Under the pieces are notes generated by a model. The model had not been told where the DNA came from. It did no database searches and was given only the letters and a program-made list of their open reading frames with translations. Of a stretch of 64,000 bases of DNA, positions 27,901 to 39,417 are shown piece by piece. The first letter of the stretch is position 1. Each line of letters begins with the position of its first letter. The position numbers were made by a program, and so were the translations under genes. This DNA is from Rhodoblastus sp963804045 (GTDB lineage: Bacteria; Pseudomonadota; Alphaproteobacteria; Rhizobiales; Beijerinckiaceae): assembly GCA_963804045.1 (NCBI GenBank), contig CAWDOR010000045.1:62001-126000 (forward strand). The letters run 5' to 3'.

Positions 27901-28450
27901 GATCGACAATGCCGCCGCGCTGGGCGTATTCGCCAGGATCGCGCACGGTGGAGGCGCGCGAAAAACCGTTGGATTCCAGCCAGGCCGAGAGCTCATGCAG
28001 ATCGACCGCAGCGCCGGGCGCGGCGGAAAAGCTTTTGGCGGCGACATCGCGGCGCGGCGGCGCGCGCTGGACCAGCGCGGCGGCCGAAGTCAACAGCAAC
28101 CGGGGCCTTTCCAGCGAGGAGCGCGTCCGCGCCAGCCGCGCCAGCGCCGTCATGCGCTGCGCCGCCACGACCGCCGTCGGCGACACCCTATCATAGGGCT
28201 GGCAATCCCAGGCGGGAAAATCCAGAATCTCCGCTTCCGGCGCAGCGAAGGCGAAGCTTTCGGCGAAGGCGCGTTGGCGCTGCGCGTCGCGCGCCACATG
28301 GACCAACGCGCAGGAGCGGCCCTCCCCCGATCTGGCCAGAGCGCGCAGCAAATCGGCGGCGACAAAGGCGTCAAATCCTTCCGGCGCCCGCGACAGGATC
28401 AGCGAGCGGCCTTGTTCCAGTTCGGTGCGGGCGCGAAGCAATTCATTCAT
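24938..28450 (-). CDS. mfd: Transcription-repair coupling factor Mfd
   Basis: A 1170-aa protein of usual length. N-terminal UvrB-like module (DFPAWDCQPYDRVSP; RGGIVDLYPPSLPGP), RNA-polymerase-interacting region (LSAGDLVVHVDHGIGRFIGL), superfamily 2 helicase motor with Walker A CGDVGFGKTEVALRA and Walker B IDEEQHFGVGHKE, and the C-terminal TRCF domain. Mfd removes RNA polymerase stalled at lesions and recruits UvrA. It is convergent with the mutasome operon and downstream of ppdK on the same strand. No LexA box was seen in front of it. Confidence 0.97.
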   Translation of the reverse strand: MNELLRARTELEQGRSLILSRAPEGFDAFVAADLLRALARSGEGRSCALVHVARDAQRQRAFAESFAFAAPEAEILDFPAWDCQPYDRVSPTAVVAAQRMTALARLARTRSSLERPRLLLTSAAALVQRAPPRRDVAAKSFSAAPGAAVDLHELSAWLESNGFSRASTVRDPGEYAQRGGIVDLYPPSLPGPVRLDFFGDVLETIRAFDPESQRTTAQLRALDLVPVNEAPITSETIKRFRQGYIAHFGAQTRGDALYEAVSEGRRPGGLEHWLPLLYGQMDSLFDYIDEAPILLDHQADASAHERFEQIDDYYQARREVFARDPATANYKPLPPDELYLTPDEYKTRLGKAAVGSFSPFAVPDGGAKVVDCGGVPGRNFSPERQDENTNVFEVAIDHIRALQGQGKKIVVAGWTDGSRERLGAVLAEHGLKKQENVSSLTQALGVSDARAAFAVIGLEAGFVAGDLAVIGEQDILGDRIAPQRRRKKRAENFLAEVSALSAGDLVVHVDHGIGRFIGLKHIEAAGAPHDCLEIHYHGGDKLFVPVENIELLSRYGSEDTEVALDRLGHSAWRERKARLKLRIRQMAQGLIKIAAARMLHAAPKLPPPEGLYEEFCARFPYDETEDQLSAIEAALTDMSSGRPMDRLVCGDVGFGKTEVALRAAFAAALNGVQVAVVVPTTLLARQHYRNFSARFAGLPVRVAQMSRMVPAAEQREAKKGIAEGSVDIVIGTHAVLGKTVSFKNLGLVIIDEEQHFGVGHKERLKEMRAEVHVLTLSATPIPRTLQLALTGVRELSIIATPPVDRLAVRTYVTPFDDLIVREALLRERFRGGQSFFVCPRLEDLEEVSTWLRQNAPEAKFTIAHGQLAATELEERIGAFYDGKYDILVSTNIVESGLDIPTANTMVVWRADMFGLAQLYQLRGRVGRSKTRAYALFTTPVNRTITPQAQKRLEVLQSLDTLGAGFQLASHDLDLRGAGNLLGDEQSGHIKEVGYELYQQMLNETIAALKAGGGQAAEEAWSPLITLGTPVTIPEHYVEDLDLRLSLYRRLATLDDDREIETFAAEMIDRFGPMPEEVKQLMALVGVKALCRHAHVDKLDAGPKGIIIGFRNNSFANPTGLVRYIAKQGSDAKVRPDMKVVFIGEFARAEERLKAARDILRELVQIAGKKN

Positions 28451-28480
28451 CGGTCATTTTGAACTCTTGAACGCAAACAT

Positions 28481-28504
28481 CCCCCTCCCCTTGCGAGGAG
28501 GGGG
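28481..28504 (-). terminator. GC-rich hairpin between ppdK and mfd
   Basis: Perfect 8-bp arms CCCCCTCC and GGAGGGGG around an 8-base loop, in the 82-base gap between ppdK and mfd. There is no T run, so this may be a weak terminator, a processing site or a dispersed palindromic element. Confidence 0.45.
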
Positions 28505-28532
28505 GCGAAAGCGAAGGAAAACAGACGACCGG

Positions 28533-31211
<2,679 letters not shown>

Positions 31212-31276
31212 TTTGTTTTTCCTTGATGATCCCGAAAGTGAAGATTTGCGCCGATCCGAATGGATGGCGATGAGGT

Positions 31277-31846
31277 TCAAGCTCGCAGTTTCAAACCGAG
31301 GGCGATCCAGCTCGCGCCGTAAAACACGAGATCGACGCCAAACAGGGTTCCCAGGATGATCCAGCTATCTCCGGGCCAACCGACCAGGATCATGGCGCCG
31401 AGCAGCAAAGTGACAACGCCGGCCAGAACCACGAATGCCCTATGGTCTCCAGGCAGTTTGAGACCGAGCCAGATGCGCGCGGCGCCGGCGACGAGGAAGC
31501 CAAAACCGGCGAAAACCGTAAAGACCGCCGCCGCGATCTCCGGCCGCGCAAGGGCATAGGCGCCGCAGATCACATAGAACAAGCCGCTGACCACCCAGAG
31601 CAGGAAAGTCGGCCAGTCGCGGGAATTGAAGCCGAGGATCATTTCGCTGCCGCCGGCGACCACCAGCATTACCGCCAGAAAAAACACCAACGCCAGGGTC
31701 GAGGCGACCACCATTCCCAGCGCGAGCAGGCCAAACAGGCAGCAAAGCACGCCGAATCCGACAAAGCGCCGCCAGCGCGGCCGCAGCTTCTCTATCGCCT
31801 GCCCCAAGGAATGCGGCGCCGGCGCGCCGCCCGGATTTTCGCTCAT
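31277..31846 (-). CDS. HdeD family membrane protein (DUF308)
   Basis: A 189-aa protein with about six hydrophobic segments in three repeated pairs (FGVLCCLFGLLALGMVVAST; LWVVSGLFYVICGAYALARP; VVLAGVVTLLLGAMILVGWP), the HdeD/DUF308 layout. In E. coli HdeD is linked to acid resistance. The role here is unknown. It ends 66 bases upstream of ppdK on the same strand and may share its transcript. Confidence 0.8.
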   Translation of the reverse strand: MSENPGGAPAPHSLGQAIEKLRPRWRRFVGFGVLCCLFGLLALGMVVASTLALVFFLAVMLVVAGGSEMILGFNSRDWPTFLLWVVSGLFYVICGAYALARPEIAAAVFTVFAGFGFLVAGAARIWLGLKLPGDHRAFVVLAGVVTLLLGAMILVGWPGDSWIILGTLFGVDLVFYGASWIALGLKLRA

Positions 31847-32031
31847 CGGCGACTCCCATCAAGGCGCGGATCAAACCCACCGGAGACCCCCGCGTCAAGG
31901 ATTTCCTATACAAAAGACCTATTCCGGGCGCAAAAACCACACCCGCCCGCCGATTGGACAAACTTGTCACGCTTTGATTGCCCCCGCCGCCCGATCCGTG
32001 TAAAGCAGCCTTTCGTCCCGAAACGACCGGG

Positions 32032-33969
32032 ATGCGGAAAATTGAGCGCGCTGTGAGTGATGTGACCCCATATTCCCTGCTCGACAGGGTCAAAATCCCC
32101 GCCGATCTTCGCCGCCTGCCGGAAACCGACCTCAAGGCCCTCGCCGAGGAAGTCCGGCGCGCGACGATCGATGCGGTTTCCGTAACCGGCGGCCATCTTG
32201 GCTCGAGCCTGGGCGTGGTCGAACTCACCGTGGCCTTGCATTATGTCTTCGATACGCCCCGCGATCGGGTGATCTGGGACGTCGGTCATCAAGCCTATCC
32301 GCACAAGATTCTCACCGGACGCCGGGACCGAATCAAGACCTTGCGCCAGGGCGGCGGGCTCTCCGGCTTCACCAAGCGCGCCGAAAGCGAATATGACCCT
32401 TTCGGCGCCGCCCATTCCTCGACGTCGATTTCCGCCGGCCTGGGCATGGCGGTGGCGCGCGACCTGTCCGGCGGCAAAAACAATGTGATATCGGTGATCG
32501 GCGACGGGTCGATGTCCGCCGGCATGGCCTATGAGGCGATGAACAACGCCGGCGCGCTGGGATCGCGGCTAATCGTCATTCTCAACGACAATGACATGTC
32601 GATCGCTCCGCCGGTCGGCGCCATGTCGGCCTATCTCGCCCGGCTATCCTCAGGCCGCGCCTATCTCAAGCTGCGCGACGTCGGCAAGGCCTTGGCCGCC
32701 CATCTGCCGAAAAGCGTCGATCGCGCCATCACTCGCGCCGTGGAACACGCCCGCACCTATGTCACCGGCGGCACATTGTTCGAGGAGCTGGGCTTCTTTT
32801 ATGTCGGCCCGATCGACGGCCATAATCTCGACCATTTGCTGCCGATTCTGAAAAATGTCCGCGACGCCGATGTCGGCGGCCCCGTGCTGATCCATGTCGT
32901 CACCCAGAAGGGCAAGGGCTACGCCCCCGCCGAAGCCGCCGACGACAAATATCACGGCGTCAACAAATTCGACGTGGTCACCGGCGCCCAGGTCAAGCCC
33001 AAGGCCAATGCCCCATCCTTCACCAAGGTTTTCGGCCAGTCGCTGGTCAAGGAGGCCGAGAAGGACAATAAGGTCGTGGCCATTACCGCCGCCATGCCCA
33101 GCGGCACCGGCGTCGATCTGTTCCAGCATGTGTTTCCGCGCCGAACCTTTGACGTCGGCATCGCCGAACAGCATGCGGTGACTTTCGCGGCGGGCCTGGC
33201 GACGGAAGGCTACAAGCCGTTCTGCGCGATTTATTCGACCTTTTTGCAGCGCGGCTACGATCAGGTCATGCATGACGTGTCGCTGCAGAATCTCCCTGTG
33301 CGTTTCGCCCTCGACCGCGCCGGCCTGGTTGGCGCCGACGGCGCCACACACGCCGGCGCCTTCGATGTCGCCTTTCTGGGCATTCTCCCCAATATGGTGA
33401 TCATGGCCGCCGCCGACGAGGCGGAGCTGGTGCATATGGTCGCCACCGCCGTCGCTCATGACGACGGTCCTATCGCCTTCCGCTATCCGCGCGGCGACGG
33501 TTTCGGCGTGGAAATGCCCTTGGAGGGCGTTCCGCTGGAAATCGGCAAGGGCCGCGTGATGCGCAAGGGCGACAAGGTGGCCATCCTGTCGCTTGGCGCC
33601 CGCCTCCACGAGGCTTTGGAGGCCGCCGACCAGCTCGCTTCCCAAGGCGTTTCCGCGACCGTGGCCGACGCCCGTTTCGCCAAGCCGCTCGATGTCGAAT
33701 TGCTGCGCCAGCTCGCCCGCGATCACGAGGCTTTGATCACCGTCGAGGAAGGCTCGATCGGCGGTTTCGGCAGTTTCGTGCTTCATCAGCTCGCCGAGGA
33801 CGGATTCCTCGACAAGGGCTTGAAGGTCCGCGCCATGGTCCTGCCCGACGTCTATCTCGACCATGACAAGCCTGAAGCGCTCTACGCCAAGGCCGGTCTT
33901 GACGCCAAGGGCATCGTCGCCAAGGTTTTTGAGGCGCTGGGCAAGAACCAGGCCGCCAAGACGGCGTGA
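32032..33969 (+). CDS. dxs: 1-deoxy-D-xylulose-5-phosphate synthase
   Basis: About 645 aa. Thiamine-diphosphate motif GDGSMSAGMAYEAMNN, the N-terminal SVTGGHLGSSLGVVELTVAL with catalytic His region, and transketolase signature DVGIAEQHAVTFAAGLATEG. It condenses pyruvate and glyceraldehyde 3-phosphate in the first step of the MEP isoprenoid pathway (carotenoids, quinones, hopanoids). Start taken at ATG 32032; GTG 32053 is an alternative. It overlaps tlyA by GTGA and heads a three-gene coupled operon. Confidence 0.96.
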   Translation: MRKIERAVSDVTPYSLLDRVKIPADLRRLPETDLKALAEEVRRATIDAVSVTGGHLGSSLGVVELTVALHYVFDTPRDRVIWDVGHQAYPHKILTGRRDRIKTLRQGGGLSGFTKRAESEYDPFGAAHSSTSISAGLGMAVARDLSGGKNNVISVIGDGSMSAGMAYEAMNNAGALGSRLIVILNDNDMSIAPPVGAMSAYLARLSSGRAYLKLRDVGKALAAHLPKSVDRAITRAVEHARTYVTGGTLFEELGFFYVGPIDGHNLDHLLPILKNVRDADVGGPVLIHVVTQKGKGYAPAEAADDKYHGVNKFDVVTGAQVKPKANAPSFTKVFGQSLVKEAEKDNKVVAITAAMPSGTGVDLFQHVFPRRTFDVGIAEQHAVTFAAGLATEGYKPFCAIYSTFLQRGYDQVMHDVSLQNLPVRFALDRAGLVGADGATHAGAFDVAFLGILPNMVIMAAADEAELVHMVATAVAHDDGPIAFRYPRGDGFGVEMPLEGVPLEIGKGRVMRKGDKVAILSLGARLHEALEAADQLASQGVSATVADARFAKPLDVELLRQLARDHEALITVEEGSIGGFGSFVLHQLAEDGFLDKGLKVRAMVLPDVYLDHDKPEALYAKAGLDAKGIVAKVFEALGKNQAAKTA

Positions 33970-34697
33970 GCGAGAAACAGCGCGCCGATCTGGCTCTCGT
34001 CGCACGCGGCTTTTTTGCGAGCCGCGCCAAGGCCCGCGAGGCCATTGACGCGGGATTGGTCCGTCTCGACGGCGAGATTTTGCGTAAAGCTTCCGAACCC
34101 GTTGGCGAGGCTGCACATCTGGAAGCCGAGGCGCCCTACCCCTGGGTGTCGCGCGGCGGCGTCAAGCTGGCTGCGGCGCTTGAGGCCTTCGGATTCGACC
34201 CCTCCGGCAAGAGCGCGCTGGACATTGGCGCCTCCACCGGAGGTTTCGCCGATGTGCTGCTGACGCGCGGCGCCGCTCATGTCACCTGCGTCGATGTCGG
34301 CCACGGGCAATTGCACGAAAAAATCGCCTCGGATCCCCGCGTCGCCTCCCTCGAGCATTTTGACGCCCGCAGGCTGACCGCGACCGATCTGCCCCTGCCC
34401 CCGACGATGATCGTCGGCGACGTCAGCTTCATCTCCCTGAGCCTGATCCTGCCGCCGGTTCTGGCGCTGGCCGCGCCGCAGGCCGAAGCGGCCTTTCTCA
34501 TCAAGCCGCAATTCGAGGCCGGGCCGGATCATGTGAAAAAAGGCTTTGTGCGCGACGCGAAAATCCGCGAAGAGGTTTGCGACAAGATCAAAAAGCTGGT
34601 CGCGGACTTGGGCTGGACGGTTCTCGGCGTCATTCCCTCGCCCATTTCCGGCGGCGACGGCAATCAAGAATTTTTACTGGGAGCGCGCCGCGCGTGA
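33966..34697 (+). CDS. tlyA: TlyA family rRNA (cytidine-2'-O)-methyltransferase
   Basis: A 243-aa protein from GTG 33966 overlapping the dxs stop. N-terminal S4 RNA-binding domain (GFFASRAKAREAIDAGLVRL), then an FtsJ-like SAM domain (SALDIGASTGGFADVLLTRG; MIVGDVSFISLSLILPPVL; IKPQFEAG). It methylates the 2'-O of cytidines in 16S/23S rRNA in known members. The old 'hemolysin' name is not supported by the sequence. The dxs-tlyA order is common in Alphaproteobacteria. Confidence 0.92.
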   Translation: MSEKQRADLALVARGFFASRAKAREAIDAGLVRLDGEILRKASEPVGEAAHLEAEAPYPWVSRGGVKLAAALEAFGFDPSGKSALDIGASTGGFADVLLTRGAAHVTCVDVGHGQLHEKIASDPRVASLEHFDARRLTATDLPLPPTMIVGDVSFISLSLILPPVLALAAPQAEAAFLIKPQFEAGPDHVKKGFVRDAKIREEVCDKIKKLVADLGWTVLGVIPSPISGGDGNQEFLLGARRA

Positions 34698-35962
34698 TCG
34701 ACCTCAACGCTCGCCTGACAATTGAAAAACTCTCGACGCGCGGCGAAGGCATGGCCAAGGGCCCGATCTTCGTCCCCTACGCCCTGCCCGGAGAGGATGT
34801 GCTGGCCGAAGTCGATGGCGACCGCGCCAGGCTGGTGGAGGTGTTGAAACCTTCGCCCGATCGCGTCCTGGCGCCCTGCCCGCATTTTTCCGCCTGCGGG
34901 GGATGCGCGATTCAGACCCTGACCGCGCCAGCATATGAGGCCTGGAAGCGCAATATTGTCGTCGAAGCGCTGCGCCATGCGAAGGTCGCGGCGGCGGTCG
35001 CCCCCTTGCGCGCCGCCTGGGGCGCGGGCCGCCGTCGCGCCACGTTTCACGCCCGTTACGATGCGCGGGCCAAGGCTCATGTCGGCTTCATGGAGGCCCG
35101 CAGCCACAAGATTTTCGAACTGGATTCCTGCCCGATTCTCGCGCCGGAAATGGCCGGCGCGCTGCCCGCCGCGCGGCAATTGGCGCATGGTCTCCGGGTG
35201 CTGGAAAAGCCACTGGATATAATCGTCACCGGCAGCGAAACCGGGCTCGACATTGACATTCGCGGCAGCGGCAAGCTGGAGTTCTCCCTTCAACAGGCGC
35301 TGATCGAAGCCGCCCAAAGCCTCGACCTCTCCCGGCTGTCCAACCACGGCATTATCCTCATCGAACGCCGCGCTCCTGAAATCGCCTGTGGCCGCGCCCG
35401 CGTCTCGCCGCCGCCCGGAGGCTTCTTGCAGGCGACGGCGGCGGGCGAAGAGATTTTGACCGCGCTAGTCAGCGAGGCGCTGGCCGGCGCGAAAAAATGC
35501 GCCGACCTGTTCTCGGGCATAGGCACATTCGCCCTGAGGCTGGCCGAACAGGCCGAGGTTCATTGCGCCGAGGGCGATCCGGCGGCGCTGAACGCCAGCC
35601 TGCGCGCCGCGCACAACACCAGGGGGCTGCGAACCTTCAAGGGCGAGGCGCGCGACCTGTTCACCCGCCCGCTGTTGCCAGCGGAGCTGGAAAAATTCGA
35701 CGCTGTCGTCTTTGACCCGCCGCGCGCCGGGGCAGAAGCGCAAGCCCGCGAATTGGCGAAAAGCTCCGTGGCGAAAATCGCCGCTGTATCCTGCAATCCG
35801 CAGACTTTTGCGCGCGACGCCGGGATCCTGATCGCGGGCGGCTATACGCTGGAAAGCGTCACGCCAGTTGACCAATTCCTCTATTCGCCCCATGTGGAGC
35901 TGATCGGAATTTTCACGAAAAATCGAGCTGGGACGGCGAAGAAGCGCCGCCTGCTCGGCTGA
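34694..35962 (+). CDS. Class I SAM-dependent RNA methyltransferase, RumA/TrmA family (5-methyluridine)
   Basis: A 422-aa protein from GTG 34694 overlapping the tlyA stop. It has a TRAM-like N-terminus, iron-sulfur cysteines CPHFSACGGCAIQ, SAM motif DLFSGIGTFALRLAE, FDPPRAGAEAQ and nucleophile Cys in AVSCNPQTFARD. It forms m5U in 23S rRNA or tRNA; which site cannot be told from sequence alone. Third gene of the dxs-tlyA operon. Confidence 0.9.
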   Translation: MIDLNARLTIEKLSTRGEGMAKGPIFVPYALPGEDVLAEVDGDRARLVEVLKPSPDRVLAPCPHFSACGGCAIQTLTAPAYEAWKRNIVVEALRHAKVAAAVAPLRAAWGAGRRRATFHARYDARAKAHVGFMEARSHKIFELDSCPILAPEMAGALPAARQLAHGLRVLEKPLDIIVTGSETGLDIDIRGSGKLEFSLQQALIEAAQSLDLSRLSNHGIILIERRAPEIACGRARVSPPPGGFLQATAAGEEILTALVSEALAGAKKCADLFSGIGTFALRLAEQAEVHCAEGDPAALNASLRAAHNTRGLRTFKGEARDLFTRPLLPAELEKFDAVVFDPPRAGAEAQARELAKSSVAKIAAVSCNPQTFARDAGILIAGGYTLESVTPVDQFLYSPHVELIGIFTKNRAGTAKKRRLLG

Positions 35963-35980
35963 AGCTTGAAGGACTTAGGC

Positions 35981-37405
35981 ATGGCCCAGGAAAAGATGGC
36001 CAAAGAAGAGATCGCCAAGGCTCTGGTTCAAATCGTCGGCGAAAAATATGTGCTGGTCGGCGACCGGGACATGGCCGGCTATATGAGCGAGCCGCGCGAT
36101 CTCTGGCACGGCAAGGCCGCCTGCGTCGTGCGCCCCGGAAGCTCGGGAGAAGTCGCCGCCGTGCTCGGCTTCGCCGACGCCAACGGTCTGAAAATCGTGC
36201 CGCAGGGCGGCAATACCGGGCTGGTCGGCGGCCAGACCCCCGACACATCGGGAAGCGAAATCCTGCTGTCGCTCAACCGGCTCGACAAGATCCGCGAGAT
36301 CGACCCCGAATCCAACACCATGGTTGTCGAGGCCGGCGTCACCCTGCAAAAAGTCCAGGAAGCCGCCGAAAGCGTCGACCGGCTGTTTCCGCTGTCGCTG
36401 GCTTCCGAGGGCTCTTGCACCATTGGCGGCAATCTCGCCTCCAACGCCGGCGGCACGGCCGTGCTCGCCTATGGCAACGCCCGCGATCTCGTCACCGGCT
36501 TGGAAGTGGCGCTGGCCGACGGCAAACTGCTGAACAATCTGTCGAAATTGCGCAAGGACAATACCGGCTACGATCTCAAACATATTTTTATGGGCTCGGA
36601 AGGCACGCTGGGCGTGATCACCGCGGCGGTGGTCAAGCTTTATCCGCGCCCGCGCGCGGTCGAGACGGCGCTGATCGGCCTGGACAGCCCGGAAAAATGC
36701 CTGGAGCTGCTGGTCCTGGCGCAGAGCATGGCCGGGCCGGACCTGAAAACTTTTGAATTCATGTCGCGCTTTGGCGTCGAAATCGTCGTCAAACACGCGT
36801 CCGGCGCGCGCGAGCCGCTGGAAGGCGCGCATAATTGGTATGTGCTGCTGGAACTGGCCTCGCAGAACGAATCCGGTCTGAACGATGCGCTGATGGCTTT
36901 GCTCGAAGCGGCCTTCGAGAAGGAAATCATTGAGGATGCGGCGGTGGCCGCCTCGCTCGATCAGCGCAAGGCTTTTTGGGGCTTGCGCGAAAACCTGTCC
37001 GAAATGCAGAAATTCGAGGGCGGTTCGATCAAGCACGACGTCTGCGTGCCCGTGGCCCTGGTCCCGGCCTTTCTCGCCGAGGCAACGCCGGTGGTGGAAA
37101 AGACCATTCCCGGCGCGCGTCCCGTGCCCTTCGGCCACATGGGCGACGGCAATATACATTTCAACGTCAGCCAGCCGCTCGGCGCCGACAAGGAAGCCTA
37201 TCTAGCCCGCTGGGAGGAGTTGAACGAAGCCGTACACGAAGTGGTCAAGCGCATGAACGGCTCGATCTCCGCCGAACATGGCATTGGCGTGCTGAAGCGC
37301 GAGTTGCTGCCGACGGTGAAGGACGCGGTGGCGATGGAGGTCATGCGGCGTTTCAAGACGGCGCTGGACCCGAAGGGGACGTTGAATCCGGGGAAGGTGC
37401 TTTAA
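35981..37405 (+). CDS. FAD-linked D-2-hydroxyacid dehydrogenase (D-2-hydroxyglutarate dehydrogenase-like)
   Basis: A 474-aa protein. ATG 35981 follows AAGGACTTAGGC and is preferred over an in-frame TTG. N-terminal PCMH FAD-binding domain (VPQGGNTGLVGGQTPD; NLASNAGGTAVLAYGNARDL), C-terminal FAD-oxidase C domain with metal and substrate residues in FGHMGDGNIHFNV and SAEHGIGVLKRELL. The family oxidises D-2-hydroxyglutarate, D-lactate or glycolate. The short form without extra domains best fits D-2-hydroxyglutarate or D-lactate dehydrogenases. Substrate not proven. Confidence 0.88.
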   Translation: MAQEKMAKEEIAKALVQIVGEKYVLVGDRDMAGYMSEPRDLWHGKAACVVRPGSSGEVAAVLGFADANGLKIVPQGGNTGLVGGQTPDTSGSEILLSLNRLDKIREIDPESNTMVVEAGVTLQKVQEAAESVDRLFPLSLASEGSCTIGGNLASNAGGTAVLAYGNARDLVTGLEVALADGKLLNNLSKLRKDNTGYDLKHIFMGSEGTLGVITAAVVKLYPRPRAVETALIGLDSPEKCLELLVLAQSMAGPDLKTFEFMSRFGVEIVVKHASGAREPLEGAHNWYVLLELASQNESGLNDALMALLEAAFEKEIIEDAAVAASLDQRKAFWGLRENLSEMQKFEGGSIKHDVCVPVALVPAFLAEATPVVEKTIPGARPVPFGHMGDGNIHFNVSQPLGADKEAYLARWEELNEAVHEVVKRMNGSISAEHGIGVLKRELLPTVKDAVAMEVMRRFKTALDPKGTLNPGKVL

Positions 37406-37462
37406 GTCGAACTTGACGCGCCGCCCGGCCCAAGCTCTGATTTGAGGACAAGGGAGGCGCTC

Positions 37463-38446
37463 ATGTCGAAATTCAAGGCCATCAGGATCGTCAAGGAGCC
37501 GGCTTACGCCGCGTCCTATTCGGAATTCGACGACTCCGAATTGATGGATGGCGATGTCACCGTGCGCATCAGCCATTCCACCGTCAATTACAAGGATGGC
37601 CTCGCCATAACAGGCAAAAGCCCGGTCGTGCGGCGCTTTCCCATGATTCCCGGCGTCGATTTCGCCGGCGTGGTCGACAGCTCGCAGAATCCCGAATTCA
37701 AACCGGGCGACGCTGTGGTGCTCAATGGCTGGGGCCTCGGCGAGACCCATTTGGGGGCCTATGCGCAAAAGGCCCGCGTCAAGGGCGACTGGCTCGTGCC
37801 ACTGCCGAAAGAATTTTCGCCAGCGCAGGCCATGGCCATTGGCACCGCCGGCTATACCGCCATGCTCGCGGTGTTGGCGCTGGAAAAACACGGGCTTACG
37901 CCCGATCGCGGCCCGGCTCTGGTAACCGGCGCGGCGGGCGGCGTCGGCTCTGTCGCCGTGACGCTGCTGGCCAAGGCGGGTTGGCATGTGATCGCCTCGA
38001 CCGGGCGTCCCGAAGAAGCGGAGTTTTTGAAAAACCTTGGCGCCGCCGAGATCATCGACCGCGCCGAATTGTCCGCGCCCGGGCGTCCCCTGGGCAAGGA
38101 GCGCTGGGCGGCGGCGGTGGACAGCGTCGGCTCGCATACTCTGGCCAATGTGCTGGCCCAGACCAAATATGAAGGCGCCGTGGCCGCCTGCGGCCTGGCG
38201 CAGGGCATGGATCTGCCGACCAGCGTCGCGCCCTTCATTTTGCGCGGCGTTTCCTTGCTCGGCATCGACAGCGTGATGAAGCCCAAGGCGGCGCGGCTCG
38301 CCGCCTGGGCGCGGCTGGCCCGCGATCTCGACCCCGCGAAACTCGCGGCGCTGAGCACGACGATCAAATATGATCAAGTGATCGAAACGGCGGAAAAAAT
38401 TCTGGCCGGCAAGGTGCGCGGGCGGCTGATCGTCGAGATCGACTAA
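37463..38446 (+). CDS. acuI: Acrylyl-CoA reductase-type MDR oxidoreductase (AcuI/YhdH family)
   Basis: A 327-aa protein. ATG 37463 sits behind GGGAGG. It has family motifs NYKDGLAITGKSPVVRRFPM and PGVDFAGVV, the Rossmann loop VTGAAGGVGSVAVTLLAKAG and C-terminal LAGKVRGRLIVEI. There are no zinc ligands, as expected. It reduces acrylyl-CoA to propionyl-CoA with NADPH, in DMSP/acrylate and 3-hydroxypropionate metabolism, and also acts in detoxification. A LysR gene is convergent next to it. Confidence 0.9.
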   Translation: MSKFKAIRIVKEPAYAASYSEFDDSELMDGDVTVRISHSTVNYKDGLAITGKSPVVRRFPMIPGVDFAGVVDSSQNPEFKPGDAVVLNGWGLGETHLGAYAQKARVKGDWLVPLPKEFSPAQAMAIGTAGYTAMLAVLALEKHGLTPDRGPALVTGAAGGVGSVAVTLLAKAGWHVIASTGRPEEAEFLKNLGAAEIIDRAELSAPGRPLGKERWAAAVDSVGSHTLANVLAQTKYEGAVAACGLAQGMDLPTSVAPFILRGVSLLGIDSVMKPKAARLAAWARLARDLDPAKLAALSTTIKYDQVIETAEKILAGKVRGRLIVEID

Positions 38447-38452
38447 TCAACG

Positions 38453-38486
38453 GTTTCCGCGAGATTGCTTCGCAATCCGCGGAAAC
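38453..38486. terminator. Hairpin between convergent acuI and lysR
   Basis: Outer arms GTTTCCGCG / CGCGGAAAC and inner arms GATTGC / GCAATC around TTC. It lies in the 43-base gap between two convergent genes, so it could act in both directions. There is no T run. Confidence 0.6.
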
Positions 38487-38489
38487 GGA

Positions 38490-39386
38490 TCATTCACCCT
38501 TCTCGCCGCTCAGCAGCGCCTTTTTCTTGCTCAATTGCGCGCCGGCGTGATCCATGAAGGCGCGCACGCGCGCGGCGTGGCGCAGGTCGGGATGGGTGAG
38601 CAACCAGAGATCGGCTCCGCGCGCCTCGACCGGTTCGTCCACGCAAACCAGTTCGGGATGCTGGTCGCCGACATAGCGCGGCAAAAAACCGATTCCCAAA
38701 CCCTCGCCTATGCATTTGGCCAGGCCGACCACAGTATTGGCGCGCATGACGATGCGATGGCGGGGTATGCTTTTCTCGATCCAGTCCAGAACCTCGACGC
38801 CGCCGAAATGCTCGTTGAAACCGATATAGCCCTGGGTCTCGTCCTGCGGATCGGCGTCGGGCTTGTGGAGCGCGCGGGCGATATAGCGGCCCCAGGTCGA
38901 GCCGCCAATGCGGCGGCCCACCAGAGTTTCCGGCGGCGCATAGGTCGAGCGCACGGCGATGTCGGCGTCGCGGCGCGACAGGTTGAGCGGCTGGTTCATC
39001 ACCAGCACGTCCAGTTGAATGTCGGGAAAAGCCTTGCGAAACGAGGCGAGCACCGGGGCCAGCAGATAGTTGAACAGGGCGTCATTGGTGGTGACGCGCA
39101 ACAGGCCCGACGGTTTTTCATCGCGCCCGGCGATGCGCCGCTCGAAATCGGTGACGTCGCGGCCCATGCGCTCGGCCAGCGCGATCATCTCCTGGCCCGC
39201 CGCGGTGGCGGCATAGCCGTTTCGCGACCGCTCGAACAATTTCGCGCCGATCGCCGTCTCCAACGCGCCGAGGCGGCGAAACACGGTGGAATGATTGAGA
39301 TTCAACGCCGCGGCGGCCCCCACCAGGGAGCCGGATTCGGCAATGCCTCTCACCAGGCGAAAATCATCCCATGAAATTTGATTCAT
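38490..39386 (-). CDS. LysR family transcriptional regulator
   Basis: A 298-aa protein. N-terminal winged helix-turn-helix (VGAAAALNLNHSTVFRRLGA) and a substrate-binding domain (GLLRVTTNDALFNYLLAPVL). The effector domain looks like the CrgA/AaeR group. It is convergent with acuI, so local control of acuI is not obvious. The divergent neighbour is absent: tsaC lies upstream on the same strand. Target unknown. Confidence 0.9.
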   Translation of the reverse strand: MNQISWDDFRLVRGIAESGSLVGAAAALNLNHSTVFRRLGALETAIGAKLFERSRNGYAATAAGQEMIALAERMGRDVTDFERRIAGRDEKPSGLLRVTTNDALFNYLLAPVLASFRKAFPDIQLDVLVMNQPLNLSRRDADIAVRSTYAPPETLVGRRIGGSTWGRYIARALHKPDADPQDETQGYIGFNEHFGGVEVLDWIEKSIPRHRIVMRANTVVGLAKCIGEGLGIGFLPRYVGDQHPELVCVDEPVEARGADLWLLTHPDLRHAARVRAFMDHAGAQLSKKKALLSGEKGE

Positions 39387-39417
39387 TGTCCCAAGGTTAA
39401 GGTATTTTCTGCGCTTT

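Noticed and set aside
31212..31280. Longer N-terminus for ppdK
   Set aside because: In-frame ATG 31280 gives a 23-residue extension not found in the family, and a better ribosome site precedes ATG 31211.
33966..34697. Hemolysin function for the TlyA gene
   Set aside because: The S4 plus FtsJ-type methyltransferase domains explain the sequence; the hemolysin label is historical.
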